Source: DASUCS01 sp041166745 (GTDB lineage Bacteria > Actinomycetota > Acidimicrobiia > Acidimicrobiales > JACDCH01). From it: a stretch of DNA of 64,000 nt. The notes beneath the pieces were generated by a model. It had not been told where the DNA came from, ran no database searches, and saw only the letters and a program-made list of their open reading frames with translations. Location of the stretch: the NCBI GenBank assembly GCA_041166745.1, contig JBEEGH010000005.1:1-64000 (forward strand), written 5' to 3'. Position numbers and translations under genes: made by a program. Below are positions 42,361 through 51,838 of this stretch, one piece after another (within the stretch, counting starts at the first letter, position 1; each line of letters begins with the position of its first letter).

Positions 42361-44220
42361 CGGCGGACGCTCGGACAGTTCCTTCACGACGAGAAGAGGC
42401 GTGTCGCGCTCGATGAGGCTGACGAGGTCGTCGGCCGCCATGGGACGAGCGAAGTAGTAGCCCTGGCAGTAGTCACAACCGAGGTCTGCGAGCCGCCGGT
42501 GTTGTTCTGCGGTCTCGACGCCTTCGGCGACGGTGGTCATTCCCATCAGGTGCGCCAGCTCGACGACTTTGACCACGATGGCGTGACTGGCTCGGTCGTG
42601 TTCCAGGTCGCCGACGAATCCTTGGTCGATCTTCACGATGTCGATCGGAAACTGCTTGAGGTAGTTGAGCGAGGCAAACCCGATTCCGAAGTCGTCGAGC
42701 GCGATCGTCACCCCGAGGTGTTTCAGCTCGTTGAGCACGACGAGTGCTCGCGGGCTGTCCTGGACGAAGACGCTCTCGGTCATTTCCAGAGTCACGCGCG
42801 TGGGGTCCGTTTCGGCGCCGGCGAGCACAGCAGCCACGGTCGCCACGAAACCGGGCGACAGCAGCTGATGGGCGGACACATTGACCGAGATCGTGAGCGC
42901 GTCAGTTGGGCGGCGGCTCTGCCAGCGGTGCCAGTCGGTGCACGCCCGCCCGAGGACCCACTCTCCGATCTCCGCGATGAGGTTCGACTGTTCGGCGAGC
43001 GGCACCAGCAACGTCGGCGATACGAGTCCTCGCGACGGATGGTCCCAGCGCAGCAGCGCCTCAGCGCCGGTGATCCGACCGTTGGCCGTCTCGACGATCG
43101 GCTGGTACTCCGTGCGGAGTTCTCCGCGTTTCGACGCTCCGCACAGGTCTCGTTCGAGACTGGCCCACTGGGCGGCGCGGCGTTGCTCGCGCAGGTCGAT
43201 GATTTGATGACTGGCACCGCCTTTGCGTTTCGCCTGGTACATCGCGGTGTCCGCGGAGTGGAGGAGTTGCTCGGAGAGTTCGCCGCCGGGTCCGGAGAAG
43301 GCGATACCCACGCTGGCGGTGATCTCCACGTTGCCCGCCGACAGAACGAACGGCGCCGCGACCTTGGCGCAGATGCGGGCCGCGATCACGTCAACCTCTG
43401 CCGTGCTGTCGAGGTCTTCGCACAGGACGACGAATTCGTCGCCCGACAGGCGAGCCAGAGTGTCGCCGGGGCGCAGCGCCGCAGTCAGTCGCTGCGCGAC
43501 GGCGATCAACAACTCGTCGCCGACGCCGTGACCGTGCAGGTCGTTCACGAGTTTGAACTGGTCGAGGTCCACGAACAGAACTGCTGCCATCCTGTCGGAC
43601 CGTCGGCCTCGACGGACAGCGTGGTCGAGTCGCTCGAGCAACAGGACCCGGTTCGGCAGTCCGGTCAGGGCGTCGTGCAGTTCCCGCTCATGTGATCGAT
43701 CCGACGAGTCGTTCAAGTCAGCTCTCGCCTGGGCGTTCAAGAGGTACGCGGCGGCGACATCCGCCAGGGTTTGCGCGGCCCGCATGGTGTCGGCATCCAG
43801 AGCCCCGGGAGCGTCTCGATACAGGTCGAGCGCGCCGAGCTGTTCGCGACCGCTGCGCAGCGGGAACGTGAAAACCGCGCCGAGTCCCGCCTCGAGCGCG
43901 CGGGGCGTGAATTTCGGGAACCGAGCTTCCGTGTGGAGATCCGCCACGGCGACGGCTTCGCCCGTCAGGTACGCGACCACGCACGGCCCTTCTCCGAGTT
44001 CGCTCTGCAGCTCCTCGAAGCGCAACGCGGAATCGTCGGATGCCGCCACATAGTGGGGATCGGTGCCAGGGGCGATGAGCGTCACTCCCGCGGCGGAGAT
44101 CGGCAAGACATCAACGATGCGCTCGACCAAGTGGTCGAGGATGGCCTGGATCGGGAAGTCCGTGACCATCGTGCGGGCGAACTCGCTCAACACATCCGAG
44201 AGTTGCTGCTCGCTCGGCAA
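42337..44220 (-). CDS. GAF-GGDEF-EAL cyclic-di-GMP protein
   Basis: 627 residues from TTG 44220. GAF at about 1-165 (LPISAAGVTLIAPGTDPHYV). GGDEF at about 180-345: DALTGLPNR and LARLSGDEFVVL; the signature is SGDEF, a variant that can remain active. EAL at about 365-615: ITGAEALLRWDHP (EAL metal Glu), then ISVNVSAHQLL, ALDDFGIGFASL (DDFG) and FARPMAA. Both synthesis and breakdown of cyclic-di-GMP are possible. The GAF may sense a small ligand. Confidence 0.9.
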   Translation of the reverse strand: MPSEQQLSDVLSEFARTMVTDFPIQAILDHLVERIVDVLPISAAGVTLIAPGTDPHYVAASDDSALRFEELQSELGEGPCVVAYLTGEAVAVADLHTEARFPKFTPRALEAGLGAVFTFPLRSGREQLGALDLYRDAPGALDADTMRAAQTLADVAAAYLLNAQARADLNDSSDRSHERELHDALTGLPNRVLLLERLDHAVRRGRRSDRMAAVLFVDLDQFKLVNDLHGHGVGDELLIAVAQRLTAALRPGDTLARLSGDEFVVLCEDLDSTAEVDVIAARICAKVAAPFVLSAGNVEITASVGIAFSGPGGELSEQLLHSADTAMYQAKRKGGASHQIIDLREQRRAAQWASLERDLCGASKRGELRTEYQPIVETANGRITGAEALLRWDHPSRGLVSPTLLVPLAEQSNLIAEIGEWVLGRACTDWHRWQSRRPTDALTISVNVSAHQLLSPGFVATVAAVLAGAETDPTRVTLEMTESVFVQDSPRALVVLNELKHLGVTIALDDFGIGFASLNYLKQFPIDIVKIDQGFVGDLEHDRASHAIVVKVVELAHLMGMTTVAEGVETAEQHRRLADLGCDYCQGYYFARPMAADDLVSLIERDTPLLVVKELSERPPLRQVGGR

Positions 44221-44400
44221 TTTGAAACCCTCTGTCCATCAACAGACTTCGGTGGCCGCAGGGTCTGGACGGAGCACTCGTGCTGGGTGCGAACACACAC
44301 TACCGGTCAAACGGGTTTCAGCGACGCGGCCTTGCGTGGCGCGATGACTCCGTAGTGCCTGCGCCGTCAGAATGGCGACAACAGCATCGAGGAGGATGGC

Positions 44401-44955
44401 ATGGCCAATCTGATCTACTCGGCCATCACGTCGCTCGACGGCTACATCGCGGACGAGCGCGGCAACTTCGACTGGGCTGAGCCGGGTGAGGAGGTGCACA
44501 GGTTCGTGAACGACCTCGAGCGACCGATCGGCACCTACCTCTATGGGCGCCGGATGTACGAGACGATGGTCTACTGGGAGACCCACACCGTCGCCGACCA
44601 GCCGTCGGTCGAGCAGGAGTTCGCGGCGATATGGCAGGCGGCCGACAAGGTCGTGTACTCCACGACGCTGGAGACGGTGGCCAGCGCCAAGACGCGCATC
44701 GAGCGAGACTTCGTTCCCCAAACAGTCCAGGAGATGAAGGTGTCAGCGGAACGCGACATCGGCATTGGCGGTCCCGGCCTCGCCGCTCACGCGATCAAGG
44801 CTGGCTTGGTCGACGAATGGCAACTGTTCGTCGCGCCGATCGCGGTTGGAGGCGGCAATCAGTCGCTCCCCGACGATGTCCGCGTGAGGCTCGAGCTGCT
44901 CGACGAACGCCGCTTCGCCAACGGCATGATCTACCTCCGCTACCGCACGCGTTGA
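44401..44955 (+). CDS. Dihydrofolate reductase-family protein
   Basis: 184 residues, ATG 44401. It reads MANLIYSAITSLDGYIADE, GTYLYGRRMYETMVYWE, KVVYSTTLETVASA, DIGIGGPGLAAHAIKAGLVD and QLFVAPIAVGGGNQSLPDD, collinear with the gene at 27645 and so a paralogue. NADPH-binding; substrate unknown. Its stop shares bases with the ATG of the next gene (TGATG), so the two are coupled. Confidence 0.9.
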   Translation: MANLIYSAITSLDGYIADERGNFDWAEPGEEVHRFVNDLERPIGTYLYGRRMYETMVYWETHTVADQPSVEQEFAAIWQAADKVVYSTTLETVASAKTRIERDFVPQTVQEMKVSAERDIGIGGPGLAAHAIKAGLVDEWQLFVAPIAVGGGNQSLPDDVRVRLELLDERRFANGMIYLRYRTR

Positions 44956-45758
44956 TGGCGGACGAGACAGACCGCCTGTGGGTCGGCTCGATGCCGGAGG
45001 CCTATGAGCGATGGCTGGTACCAACCGTGTTCCAGCCGTTCGCCGTTGACCTTGCTCGCCGAGCCGCGAGCCGGGCGCCGCGCCGGATTCTCGAACTCGC
45101 TGCGGGTACAGGTGTGTTGACGCGCGAACTCGTCGCTTCTATCGGTTCTGCGGACGTGACGGCTACGGACTTCAACGACGCGATGGTCCAACTCGGTCGC
45201 GAGCGCGTGCCTGGCGCGGCGTGGCAGCAGGCCGACGCGATGGAGCTTCCTTTCGGCCGCGATGAGTTCGATCTGATCGCCTGCCAGTTCGGAGTGATGT
45301 TCTTCCCGGACAAGCACAGCGCGTTCGCCCAAGCGCATCGGGTGCTCACACCCGATGGCACCCTGCTCGTGAGCACCTGGTCCACGCTCGAGACACACGA
45401 CTTCCAGGACGCGCTCGTCGCCGGGCTCGAGCGCGCCTTTCCGCAGGATGCGCCCACATTCATGGTTTCCGTGCCGCACGGTTATGCCGACCTCGACGTG
45501 GTCGTCGCTGACGTCGCTGCCGCTGGGTTTCGGTGCGTAGTCGCGGAATCCGTCACGCTCGACGGACGGGCGGCGTCGGCCGCCGATGTCGCCACGGGCT
45601 ACTGCACTGGCACACCACTACGAGCCGAAATCGAGGCACGCGGCGACCTCGCGGCCACCACAGCGATCGTCGCCCAGGAGATGGAGGCCCGGCTCGGCGC
45701 GGGCAGCGTGACCGGACACATGACCGCGCACGTCGTCGAGGCAGTACCGGTCGCGTGA
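44955..45758 (+). CDS. Methyltransferase, class I SAM-dependent
   Basis: 267 residues from ATG 44955. It has RILELAAGTGVLTRELVASI (motif I), ATDFNDAMVQLGRERV, WQQADAMELPFGRDEFDLIA with CQFGVMFFPDKHSAF, and RVLTPDGTLLVSTW, all typical of UbiE/type 11 methyltransferases. It is translationally linked to the DHFR-like gene. The target is unknown; UbiE itself is not implied. Confidence 0.9.
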   Translation: MADETDRLWVGSMPEAYERWLVPTVFQPFAVDLARRAASRAPRRILELAAGTGVLTRELVASIGSADVTATDFNDAMVQLGRERVPGAAWQQADAMELPFGRDEFDLIACQFGVMFFPDKHSAFAQAHRVLTPDGTLLVSTWSTLETHDFQDALVAGLERAFPQDAPTFMVSVPHGYADLDVVVADVAAAGFRCVVAESVTLDGRAASAADVATGYCTGTPLRAEIEARGDLAATTAIVAQEMEARLGAGSVTGHMTAHVVEAVPVA

Positions 45759-45766
45759 CCGCGCCC

Positions 45767-47239
45767 TCAGGGCAGCAGCGCAGTTCCGATGATGTTGGCC
45801 ATGCCTTGGATGAAGTGGGCGTCGCCGGGCACGAACGTGCTGGGCGTCGCGCACTGGGCGACAAGCACAGCGCAGATGCCGTTGGGGCCAAAGATGGGCG
45901 CGCCGATGGCAGAGGACGCCGGACTAGCGGTCGAATTCCCGTGCGCGTCGAACCGTTGGTCGAGTTCGGCGTTGTCGACGATGACGACCTTGCGCGCGAG
46001 CGCGATGTAGCCAGAGAACGATCGACTGCCTGACCGAACGGTGATCGCCTCGTCCAATTCGGGGCAAGCGACCCGCACCCGAAGTTCGTCGGCGTCGACG
46101 ATCACGTCGAGAACGGTGACTCGGTCGGCTCTCAGGAGGCGCCGCGTCGCTTCCAATGCTTCGGCGAGAATCAGCGTTGCACCGCCATTGGGCTCCGCGC
46201 GCTCACGCAATGCTTGCGCGCCGAGCAGTGCAACCGTCTCCGCTTGTCGCTCTCGGCTTTGCTGGTCGCGCTCCATTCGGTCGCGTTCGGTTTGGTCGCT
46301 GATGATGCCGACGAGCCCGACGACCACTCCCTGGTCATCGAGCACCGGCGCGGCCGTCAGCTGTCCTACGAATTCGCTGCGGTCACGCCGTAACATCCTG
46401 TGTCGTCCAGAGAAGGCCTTTCCCTTCACGAGCGATGCACGAATCCGATTTGCGTGCTCCGGCGCGTCCGGCGAGGGGAAGACGTCGCGATCTTGTCTCC
46501 CGATGACGTCGGCTGCCCGCCAGCCGAAGAGCCGCTCGGCGGCCGCGTTGACGTAGAGAACCGTTCCATCGGGAGTCGCCGCTGTGACCGCCTCCCCGAT
46601 CGAGTCCAGAAGCGTCGCCCGGAGATGTTCCTCCGTCTCGGTCCTGTTGCGCTCGGTGATGTCGCTCACGAGGGCGACGGCGCCCTCGTACCGGCCGGCT
46701 TGATTGATGAGTGGTGTGGTGTTCACCTCAGCGAGGAACGTCGATCCGTCTGCCCTACGGAGTTCCTGAGTGAAATGCAGCCGGTGGCCATTGCGCGCCC
46801 GAGCGGTTCGCTCCGCGACGAGGGGCAGCTCCTCGGGAGGGAACACGCCGAGGATGGGTAGCGCGGCAAGTTCCTCGACCGAATGGCCCATCATCTCGGC
46901 CATGCGCCGGTTGGCGAACCGGGTGCGCCCGTCGCGGATGACCCAGATGCCCTGGCCCGCGGCCTCGAGAATCTGGTTGTAGAGCAGGGCCTCGGCTTCG
47001 CCGGCAGGCAGCGCAGCTGGTCCTACGTTGCCCACCCGGGCGATGGCGGCCGCGAGCGTGAGGCCTTCGGCCACGAGGCGATGCACCGCTTCGACGCGGT
47101 CGACGTCGGCTTCCTCGTACAGGCGGTGGCCGGCGGGGGATCGTTGTGGCTCGAGAAAGCGGAAGCGGGTCTCCCAGGCGCGCAGCGTGCTCACACCGAC
47201 GCCGGTCCTGCGGGCGAGCTCGCCGACACGCATGCCCAT
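45767..47239 (-). CDS. MerR-type HTH with two PAS domains and a GAF domain
   Basis: 490 residues from ATG 47239. MerR HTH about 1-70: MRVGELARRTGVGVSTLRAW, then GHRLYEEADVDRVEAVHRLV. PAS 1 about 90-205 (AAGQGIWVIRDGRTRFANRR) and PAS 2 about 210-330 (LDSIGEAVTAATPDGTVLYV). The C-terminal GAF (about 345-490) contains DELRVRVACPELDEAITV. MerR proteins normally have a short effector domain; a full PAS-PAS-GAF module instead suggests a direct light, redox or ligand sensor. It is divergent from the tautomerase operon. Confidence 0.85.
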   Translation of the reverse strand: MGMRVGELARRTGVGVSTLRAWETRFRFLEPQRSPAGHRLYEEADVDRVEAVHRLVAEGLTLAAAIARVGNVGPAALPAGEAEALLYNQILEAAGQGIWVIRDGRTRFANRRMAEMMGHSVEELAALPILGVFPPEELPLVAERTARARNGHRLHFTQELRRADGSTFLAEVNTTPLINQAGRYEGAVALVSDITERNRTETEEHLRATLLDSIGEAVTAATPDGTVLYVNAAAERLFGWRAADVIGRQDRDVFPSPDAPEHANRIRASLVKGKAFSGRHRMLRRDRSEFVGQLTAAPVLDDQGVVVGLVGIISDQTERDRMERDQQSRERQAETVALLGAQALRERAEPNGGATLILAEALEATRRLLRADRVTVLDVIVDADELRVRVACPELDEAITVRSGSRSFSGYIALARKVVIVDNAELDQRFDAHGNSTASPASSAIGAPIFGPNGICAVLVAQCATPSTFVPGDAHFIQGMANIIGTALLP

Positions 47240-47245
47240 CACTCG

Positions 47246-47274
47246 ACCGTAGGAGCCCTCTACAGGAAGTACAA
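47246..47274 (-). promoter_or_regulatory. Probable leaderless promoter of the MerR-PAS gene
   Basis: On the reverse strand TTGTAC (47274-47269), a 17-bp spacer and TACGGT (47251-47246) lie so that transcription would start close to the ATG at 47239, giving a leaderless message. The remaining 186 bp up to the tautomerase start contain TTGACA at 47330-47335 but no convincing matching -10. Confidence 0.4.
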
Positions 47275-47460
47275 GAGTTCCCGTACGCGAATCACAGGTA
47301 TGTCGGCCCTGCGACCGCGTCGCGCCACCTTGACAATGGGGTGAATGACCCAGACCGCGAATTGATCCACTGGGTGATCCATCCGATGCGTCAATTGTCC
47401 TATCGGCGCAGGATGCGGGAGTCGTCATGGAGGCGGCCACCGCACACCAAGGAGATCGCA

Positions 47461-47700
47461 ATGCCGTTGATCAATGTGAAGGTCATGGAGAACGTGCTCA
47501 CCGCCGAGCAGAAGCAGGAGCTCGCCGCTCGCTTCACCGACACCTTCGCCGCGGTCGTCGGCGAGCCGACCCGGCCGTTGACGTGGGTGATCATCGAAGA
47601 CATTGCCAGTGGCCAACTGGTCATCGGCGGCGACTCGATCACCACCGAGGCGGTCAAGGATCTGCTTGGCGCCCCGCAGGCCGTCGCCGCGTCCCGATGA
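47461..47700 (+). CDS. 4-oxalocrotonate tautomerase-family protein
   Basis: 79 residues from ATG 47461. It begins MPLINVKVMENVLTAEQKQE, so after Met removal Pro1 is the catalytic base. A later PLTWVIIEDIASGQLVIGGD matches the family. It catalyses keto-enol tautomerisation of a dicarbonyl acid. The next gene, 101 bp on, is a maleylpyruvate isomerase-like protein, so a ring-cleavage pathway intermediate is a plausible substrate (inference). Confidence 0.9.
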   Translation: MPLINVKVMENVLTAEQKQELAARFTDTFAAVVGEPTRPLTWVIIEDIASGQLVIGGDSITTEAVKDLLGAPQAVAASR

Positions 47701-47801
47701 GCACCGACCACGTCGGCCGGCTCATCGAGCTCGGAAGGGACGGCGAGGCAGCTCACCTCGCCGTTCGCGATGCTGGTGGGTCGATCGGAACGGAGGGAAC
47801 A

Positions 47802-48347
47802 ATGATGGGACCGTTGGAGCAGCTCGACGTCGTGATTCCCGCGTTCGTAGGTCTCGTACGTGAGGACGCCCGATTCCTCGACCTCGTCACGCCGTGCGAG
47901 GGCTGGGTCGTGCGAGACCTGCTGGGCCACATCAACGGGGGCGCTCGGGTGTTCGCCGCGGCGTTCGAGGAGCGAGCCCCGCGCGAGCGCGAGCTCGGCG
48001 ACCACCCGGCAGAGACGATCGCCGAGGCGTTGGCCGACTTCGATGAGGCAGTTCGTGGAGCGGGCGCGCTCGAGCGGACCGTGAACTCGCCATTCGGTCC
48101 GATACCAGGAGAGATGTTCGCTCGTCTCGCCGTGCTCGACTTGGTCGTGCACACCTGGGATCTGTCACAGGCGACGGGTCAAGCGACGCCGCTGTCGGAC
48201 GAGGTCGTGCGCGCGGCCGATTCGTTCGCCCGCCAGGCCATCACCGACGACCTACGCACTCCGGGGGTGTTCGGGCCTGAGGTCGTTCCGCCGCCGAACA
48301 GCAGCACGATCGACGCGCTCGCGGCGTTCACCGGCCGCCGCCCGTGA
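47802..48347 (+). CDS. TIGR03086-like metal-binding, mycothiol-dependent protein
   Basis: 181 residues from ATG 47802, with GGAGGG five bases before it. An in-frame ATG at 47697 overlapping the tautomerase stop is an alternative and would add 35 poorly conserved residues. CEGWVVRDLLGHINGGARVF (first His) and FARLAVLDLVVHTWDLSQAT (HxWD) are the MDMPI-type metal site. Third such paralogue in the window. Its stop overlaps the LuxR gene start (GTGA). Confidence 0.85.
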   Translation: MMGPLEQLDVVIPAFVGLVREDARFLDLVTPCEGWVVRDLLGHINGGARVFAAAFEERAPRERELGDHPAETIAEALADFDEAVRGAGALERTVNSPFGPIPGEMFARLAVLDLVVHTWDLSQATGQATPLSDEVVRAADSFARQAITDDLRTPGVFGPEVVPPPNSSTIDALAAFTGRRP

Positions 48348-49990
48348 GTAGTAGTGGGCCGGCGCTCGCGTTCGAGGCGCTGGCCCGCTACGACTGGGCC
48401 ACGGCGTATGAGGAGCTGCAGTCGGCGGGTGCTGGTGAGCTCGATGCCGCCGCGCTCGATGCACTGGCGGAGGCCGCGTGGTGGGTCAGCGAGATCGATA
48501 CGTGCATCGAAGCCCGCGGCGCGGCCTATCACGCCTACCAGGCAAGTCAGGAGTTTCGACCCGCCGGGCAGTGTGCGGTGTGGCTCTTCGAGCACCACTG
48601 CTTCAAGGCACAGCCGTCGATCGCCGGCACCTGGCTCCGTCGAGCTCGCCGTGCGCTCGCTGACGATCGCGACTGTGTCGAGTACGGGAACCTGCTGTTG
48701 CGGGAGGCCGAGCTGTTGCACTCCACCGGCGAGCTCGGCGAGGCCGCGGCGCTGGCCGCCGAGACGATCGATCTGGCGCGCCGACTCGGCAGTGAGGAAC
48801 TCGAGGCTCTCGCGCTACAAACCGCAGGGCGGCTGGCGATCGACGAGGGACGCGCGGACGAAGGATTGAAGCAGCTCGACGAGGCGATGCTGTTCGCCGT
48901 CGAAGGACGCCTGGGGCCGTACGCGACCGGCAAGGTGTACTGCAGCCTGATCAGCGCGTGCGACGAGCTCGGCGACTTGTCGCGGGCGGCCGAGTGGACT
49001 GAGGCGACGGCGCGCTGGTCGCTGCGACATCCGCAGGCTGTGTTTCCGGGACTCTGCCGCGTCCATCACGCCCAGATCCTGGGGTGGCGCGGCTCGTGGA
49101 CGGAGGCGGTGGCGGAAGCGCATCGTGCCTGCGACGAGCTCGAACACGTGAACGTGGGCAACGCCGCCGCGGGGTGGGCCGAGATCGGCGACATCCGTCG
49201 TCGCATCGGAGATCTCGAGGGCGCCGAGGAGGCCTTCCAGCGCGCTGAGGAGCTCTGCGGCCGTCCGCACGCGGGCGTCGCGCTGCTCCGGCTCGCCCAA
49301 GGCCGCCTGGCCTCGGCGCGCAGCGTCATCCAAGGAGCGCTCGACGATCAGCCGTGGAACCGTTTGGCGCGAGCAAAGCTCCTTCCGGCACGGATACAGA
49401 TCGACATCGCCGCTGGCGATCTCGACGCGGCCGCGAGCGCCGTCGAAGAGCTTGCTGCCATTGCGGCCCCGCACCACGGGTCAATGCTCGAGGCCACGGC
49501 GGCGACTTGTCGCGGCCGGCTCGCACTCGCGCGTGCAGATACCAGCGAGGCGTGTCGCAGTCTTCGTGCCGCGGTCGACTTGTGGCTCGCGTTGGATGTC
49601 CCGTACGAGGCGGCAACCGCACGGCTGCTGCTCGGACAGTCGTGCCGACAGGCGGGAGACGAGGACGGCGCGGCTCTCTCGCTCTCGGCGGCGGTCCGCG
49701 TCTTCGACGAGCTGGGCGCCACGCTCGACGCTCGCCGCACTCGGGCGATGAGCGAGCCGTCGGTCCCCGAATCGCTTCCGCGCGGACTCACCGCCAGAGA
49801 GGCGCAGGTCCTGGCGCTCATCGCGCAGGGAAGTACGAACAGGGTCATTGCCGCCGAGCTCGATCTCAGCATCAAGACCGTCGCCCGCCACCTCGAGAAC
49901 ATCTTCGTCAAGATCGGTGTGTCGACCCGCTCGGGGGCGGCGGCCTTTGCGCTCGCCAACGGGCTGGCGACGACCGACAACCCGGTCTGA
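48344..49990 (+). CDS. LuxR-family regulator with TPR-like repeats
   Basis: 548 residues from GTG 48344. Residues about 1-470 are helical repeats (LLREAELLHSTGELGEAAAL; GLKQLDEAMLFAVEGRLG). Residues about 480-548 hold the LuxR HTH: LTAREAQVLALIAQGSTNRV and ELDLSIKTVARHLENIFVKI. There is no ATPase module, so this is not a typical STAND LuxR. It probably activates transcription when the repeats bind a protein or ligand. It is coupled to the upstream gene. Confidence 0.9.
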   Translation: MSSSGPALAFEALARYDWATAYEELQSAGAGELDAAALDALAEAAWWVSEIDTCIEARGAAYHAYQASQEFRPAGQCAVWLFEHHCFKAQPSIAGTWLRRARRALADDRDCVEYGNLLLREAELLHSTGELGEAAALAAETIDLARRLGSEELEALALQTAGRLAIDEGRADEGLKQLDEAMLFAVEGRLGPYATGKVYCSLISACDELGDLSRAAEWTEATARWSLRHPQAVFPGLCRVHHAQILGWRGSWTEAVAEAHRACDELEHVNVGNAAAGWAEIGDIRRRIGDLEGAEEAFQRAEELCGRPHAGVALLRLAQGRLASARSVIQGALDDQPWNRLARAKLLPARIQIDIAAGDLDAAASAVEELAAIAAPHHGSMLEATAATCRGRLALARADTSEACRSLRAAVDLWLALDVPYEAATARLLLGQSCRQAGDEDGAALSLSAAVRVFDELGATLDARRTRAMSEPSVPESLPRGLTAREAQVLALIAQGSTNRVIAAELDLSIKTVARHLENIFVKIGVSTRSGAAAFALANGLATTDNPV

Positions 49991-50064
49991 ACCGTTTGCG
50001 GCGCTACGCGCGACAGTAAGAGAGCGCGGCACGTCCGCGCATCGGATCGACGCGGAGCGGCCAC

Positions 50065-51816
50065 ATGGCGACGTCAGACGGTGACGGCAAGCGGCCCGGC
50101 GACCGTTTGTGGGTCGTCGACGACGTCCCGAGCCGTCGCTTCCCGATCTACACGCGCGGCAACATCGGCGAGGTGTATCCGAATGTGATCACGCCGTTGT
50201 GCGGAAGCGTGGTCCAGGCCCCGATCGCTCGAGGTCAAGAGCAGGTGTTTCTCGAACTCGGCGCGGTCGTGCTCGCGGACATCAACGAGCAGGACTGCGC
50301 CGTGCTCACCGGATGCTTCGGCGGCTATCTGTACGGGAACCTGTCGGTCGGGCGGTTGATGGGAGCGCGGACACCGACCATGAAGCCCGAGGACGTCGAC
50401 GCGCAGATGTTCGGGACGAGCGACGCCCCGCCGTACCGCCGCCAGCGGGGTGATCGCAACATCGTGGCGACGGTTCGTCTGGCGAAGATGATGGTGAGGA
50501 CGGTTCGTGGCCCCGACTTTTCATGGCTGCGCGCCGAACGAGAGGAAACCCGCTCGTGGGTCGCGTCGCGACCGGCTCCGGCGTCAGCATCGGAGGCCGA
50601 CCTGCTCGCTACGGTCGCGGACGGGGCCGAGCGGTTCACGCCGCACATGCGATCGTTGTTGCTCGCGTCCGCGTACACCGGGGCGGCCTCGACGCTCGCC
50701 GAGCGGCTGGCGGCGAAGGCGGACGTCGAAGTCCGCGCGAAGACAGCAGTTGGCGTCGGACACGTCGAGAGTGCAGAGCCCGCCAGGGAGCTGTGGCACC
50801 TGGCTCAGATCGTGTCGGGCAGCGCGGCCATCGGCGACGCGTTCGACGCCGGCAACGGGATAGCGGCGCGGCTCGAAGCCCTCGGACCCGAGGCCGACAC
50901 CTTCCGCGGCGCCTTGGATGCCTTCCTCACCACGTACGGGGCGAGAGGTCCAGACGAGTGGGAGCTTGCATCAGACACGTGGGGAACCAACCCCGACATC
51001 GCGCTTGCGGCGGTGGAGCGCATCCGGCACACGCAGGTGATCGACCCGTCGGTCACGCTCGACGGGCTCGGACGCGACCGTGCTGACGCCGTTGCGGCCG
51101 CCGCCGCATCTGTTCCTCGACCGCTGCGTCGTGTGTTCCATCGCGCCACGAACACGATCGTGGAGGGCGCGGCGGCGCGGGAATTCGCGAAGGGGACGAT
51201 CATCCAGTCCGCCTATGCCGTGCGACTGGCGCTGTTCGAGCTCGTACGCCGCGCTCAAGACCGTGGCGGCCCCGACGATCGTCGTGATTGTTGGTTGGTC
51301 ACGATCGATGAGCTCCCCGCCTTCCTTGCACGGCCAAGCGACTTCGCCGACAGGATCTCGGAGCGGCGAGCTCGTCGCGACTACCTACAGGCGCGAGTGC
51401 CGCCCTTCGTGTTCGAGGGCCGCATTCCAGATCCAGCATCGTGGGCGCTGCGTGGTGCGCCGACGCCAGGGGTGACGCTCGCCCGACGGGGAGATCAGCT
51501 CGAGGGCATCGGCGTGGCTCCGGGCATCGCTCGGGGCCGTGCTCGCGTCGTACTCGATCCGAGCGACCCGTCGGCCCTCGACCCCGGCGATGTGCTCGTC
51601 GCCCCGATCACCGATCCCGCGTGGACGCCGCTGTTCCTCGTTGCCGCCGCAGTGGTCGTCAACGTGGGCGCCCACCTGAGTCACGCCGCGATCGTTGCGA
51701 GGGAGTTGGGAATTCCCGCGGTAGTCAGCGTCGACGGCGCGACCGAACGACTCGCCGACGGTGCCCTACTCGAGGTGGACGGAGCCCGAGGACTCGTGCG
51801 CGTACTCGAGGATTGA
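50065..51816 (+). CDS. Phosphohistidine-swivel (PEP-utilising) protein lacking an ATP-grasp domain
   Basis: 583 residues, ATG 50065. The C-terminal 90 residues are the mobile His domain: GIGVAPGIARGRARVV, VAPITDPAWTPLFL, AHLSHAAIVARELGIPAVVS, with the phosphorylatable His540. The long N-terminal part resembles the middle region of rifampicin phosphotransferase or PEP synthase, but no ATP-grasp domain is found. It would need another protein to phosphorylate His540, or may have lost activity. It converges on a related gene at 51839. Confidence 0.8.
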   Translation: MATSDGDGKRPGDRLWVVDDVPSRRFPIYTRGNIGEVYPNVITPLCGSVVQAPIARGQEQVFLELGAVVLADINEQDCAVLTGCFGGYLYGNLSVGRLMGARTPTMKPEDVDAQMFGTSDAPPYRRQRGDRNIVATVRLAKMMVRTVRGPDFSWLRAEREETRSWVASRPAPASASEADLLATVADGAERFTPHMRSLLLASAYTGAASTLAERLAAKADVEVRAKTAVGVGHVESAEPARELWHLAQIVSGSAAIGDAFDAGNGIAARLEALGPEADTFRGALDAFLTTYGARGPDEWELASDTWGTNPDIALAAVERIRHTQVIDPSVTLDGLGRDRADAVAAAAASVPRPLRRVFHRATNTIVEGAAAREFAKGTIIQSAYAVRLALFELVRRAQDRGGPDDRRDCWLVTIDELPAFLARPSDFADRISERRARRDYLQARVPPFVFEGRIPDPASWALRGAPTPGVTLARRGDQLEGIGVAPGIARGRARVVLDPSDPSALDPGDVLVAPITDPAWTPLFLVAAAVVVNVGAHLSHAAIVARELGIPAVVSVDGATERLADGALLEVDGARGLVRVLED

Positions 51817-51838
51817 CGACGGTGTTGGTCGGTAGCCC

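Noticed and set aside
42337..44220. GGDEF domain judged inactive because the signature is SGDEF
   Set aside because: The Glu and Asp that bind metal are intact, and SGDEF variants can be active; inactivity is not supported.
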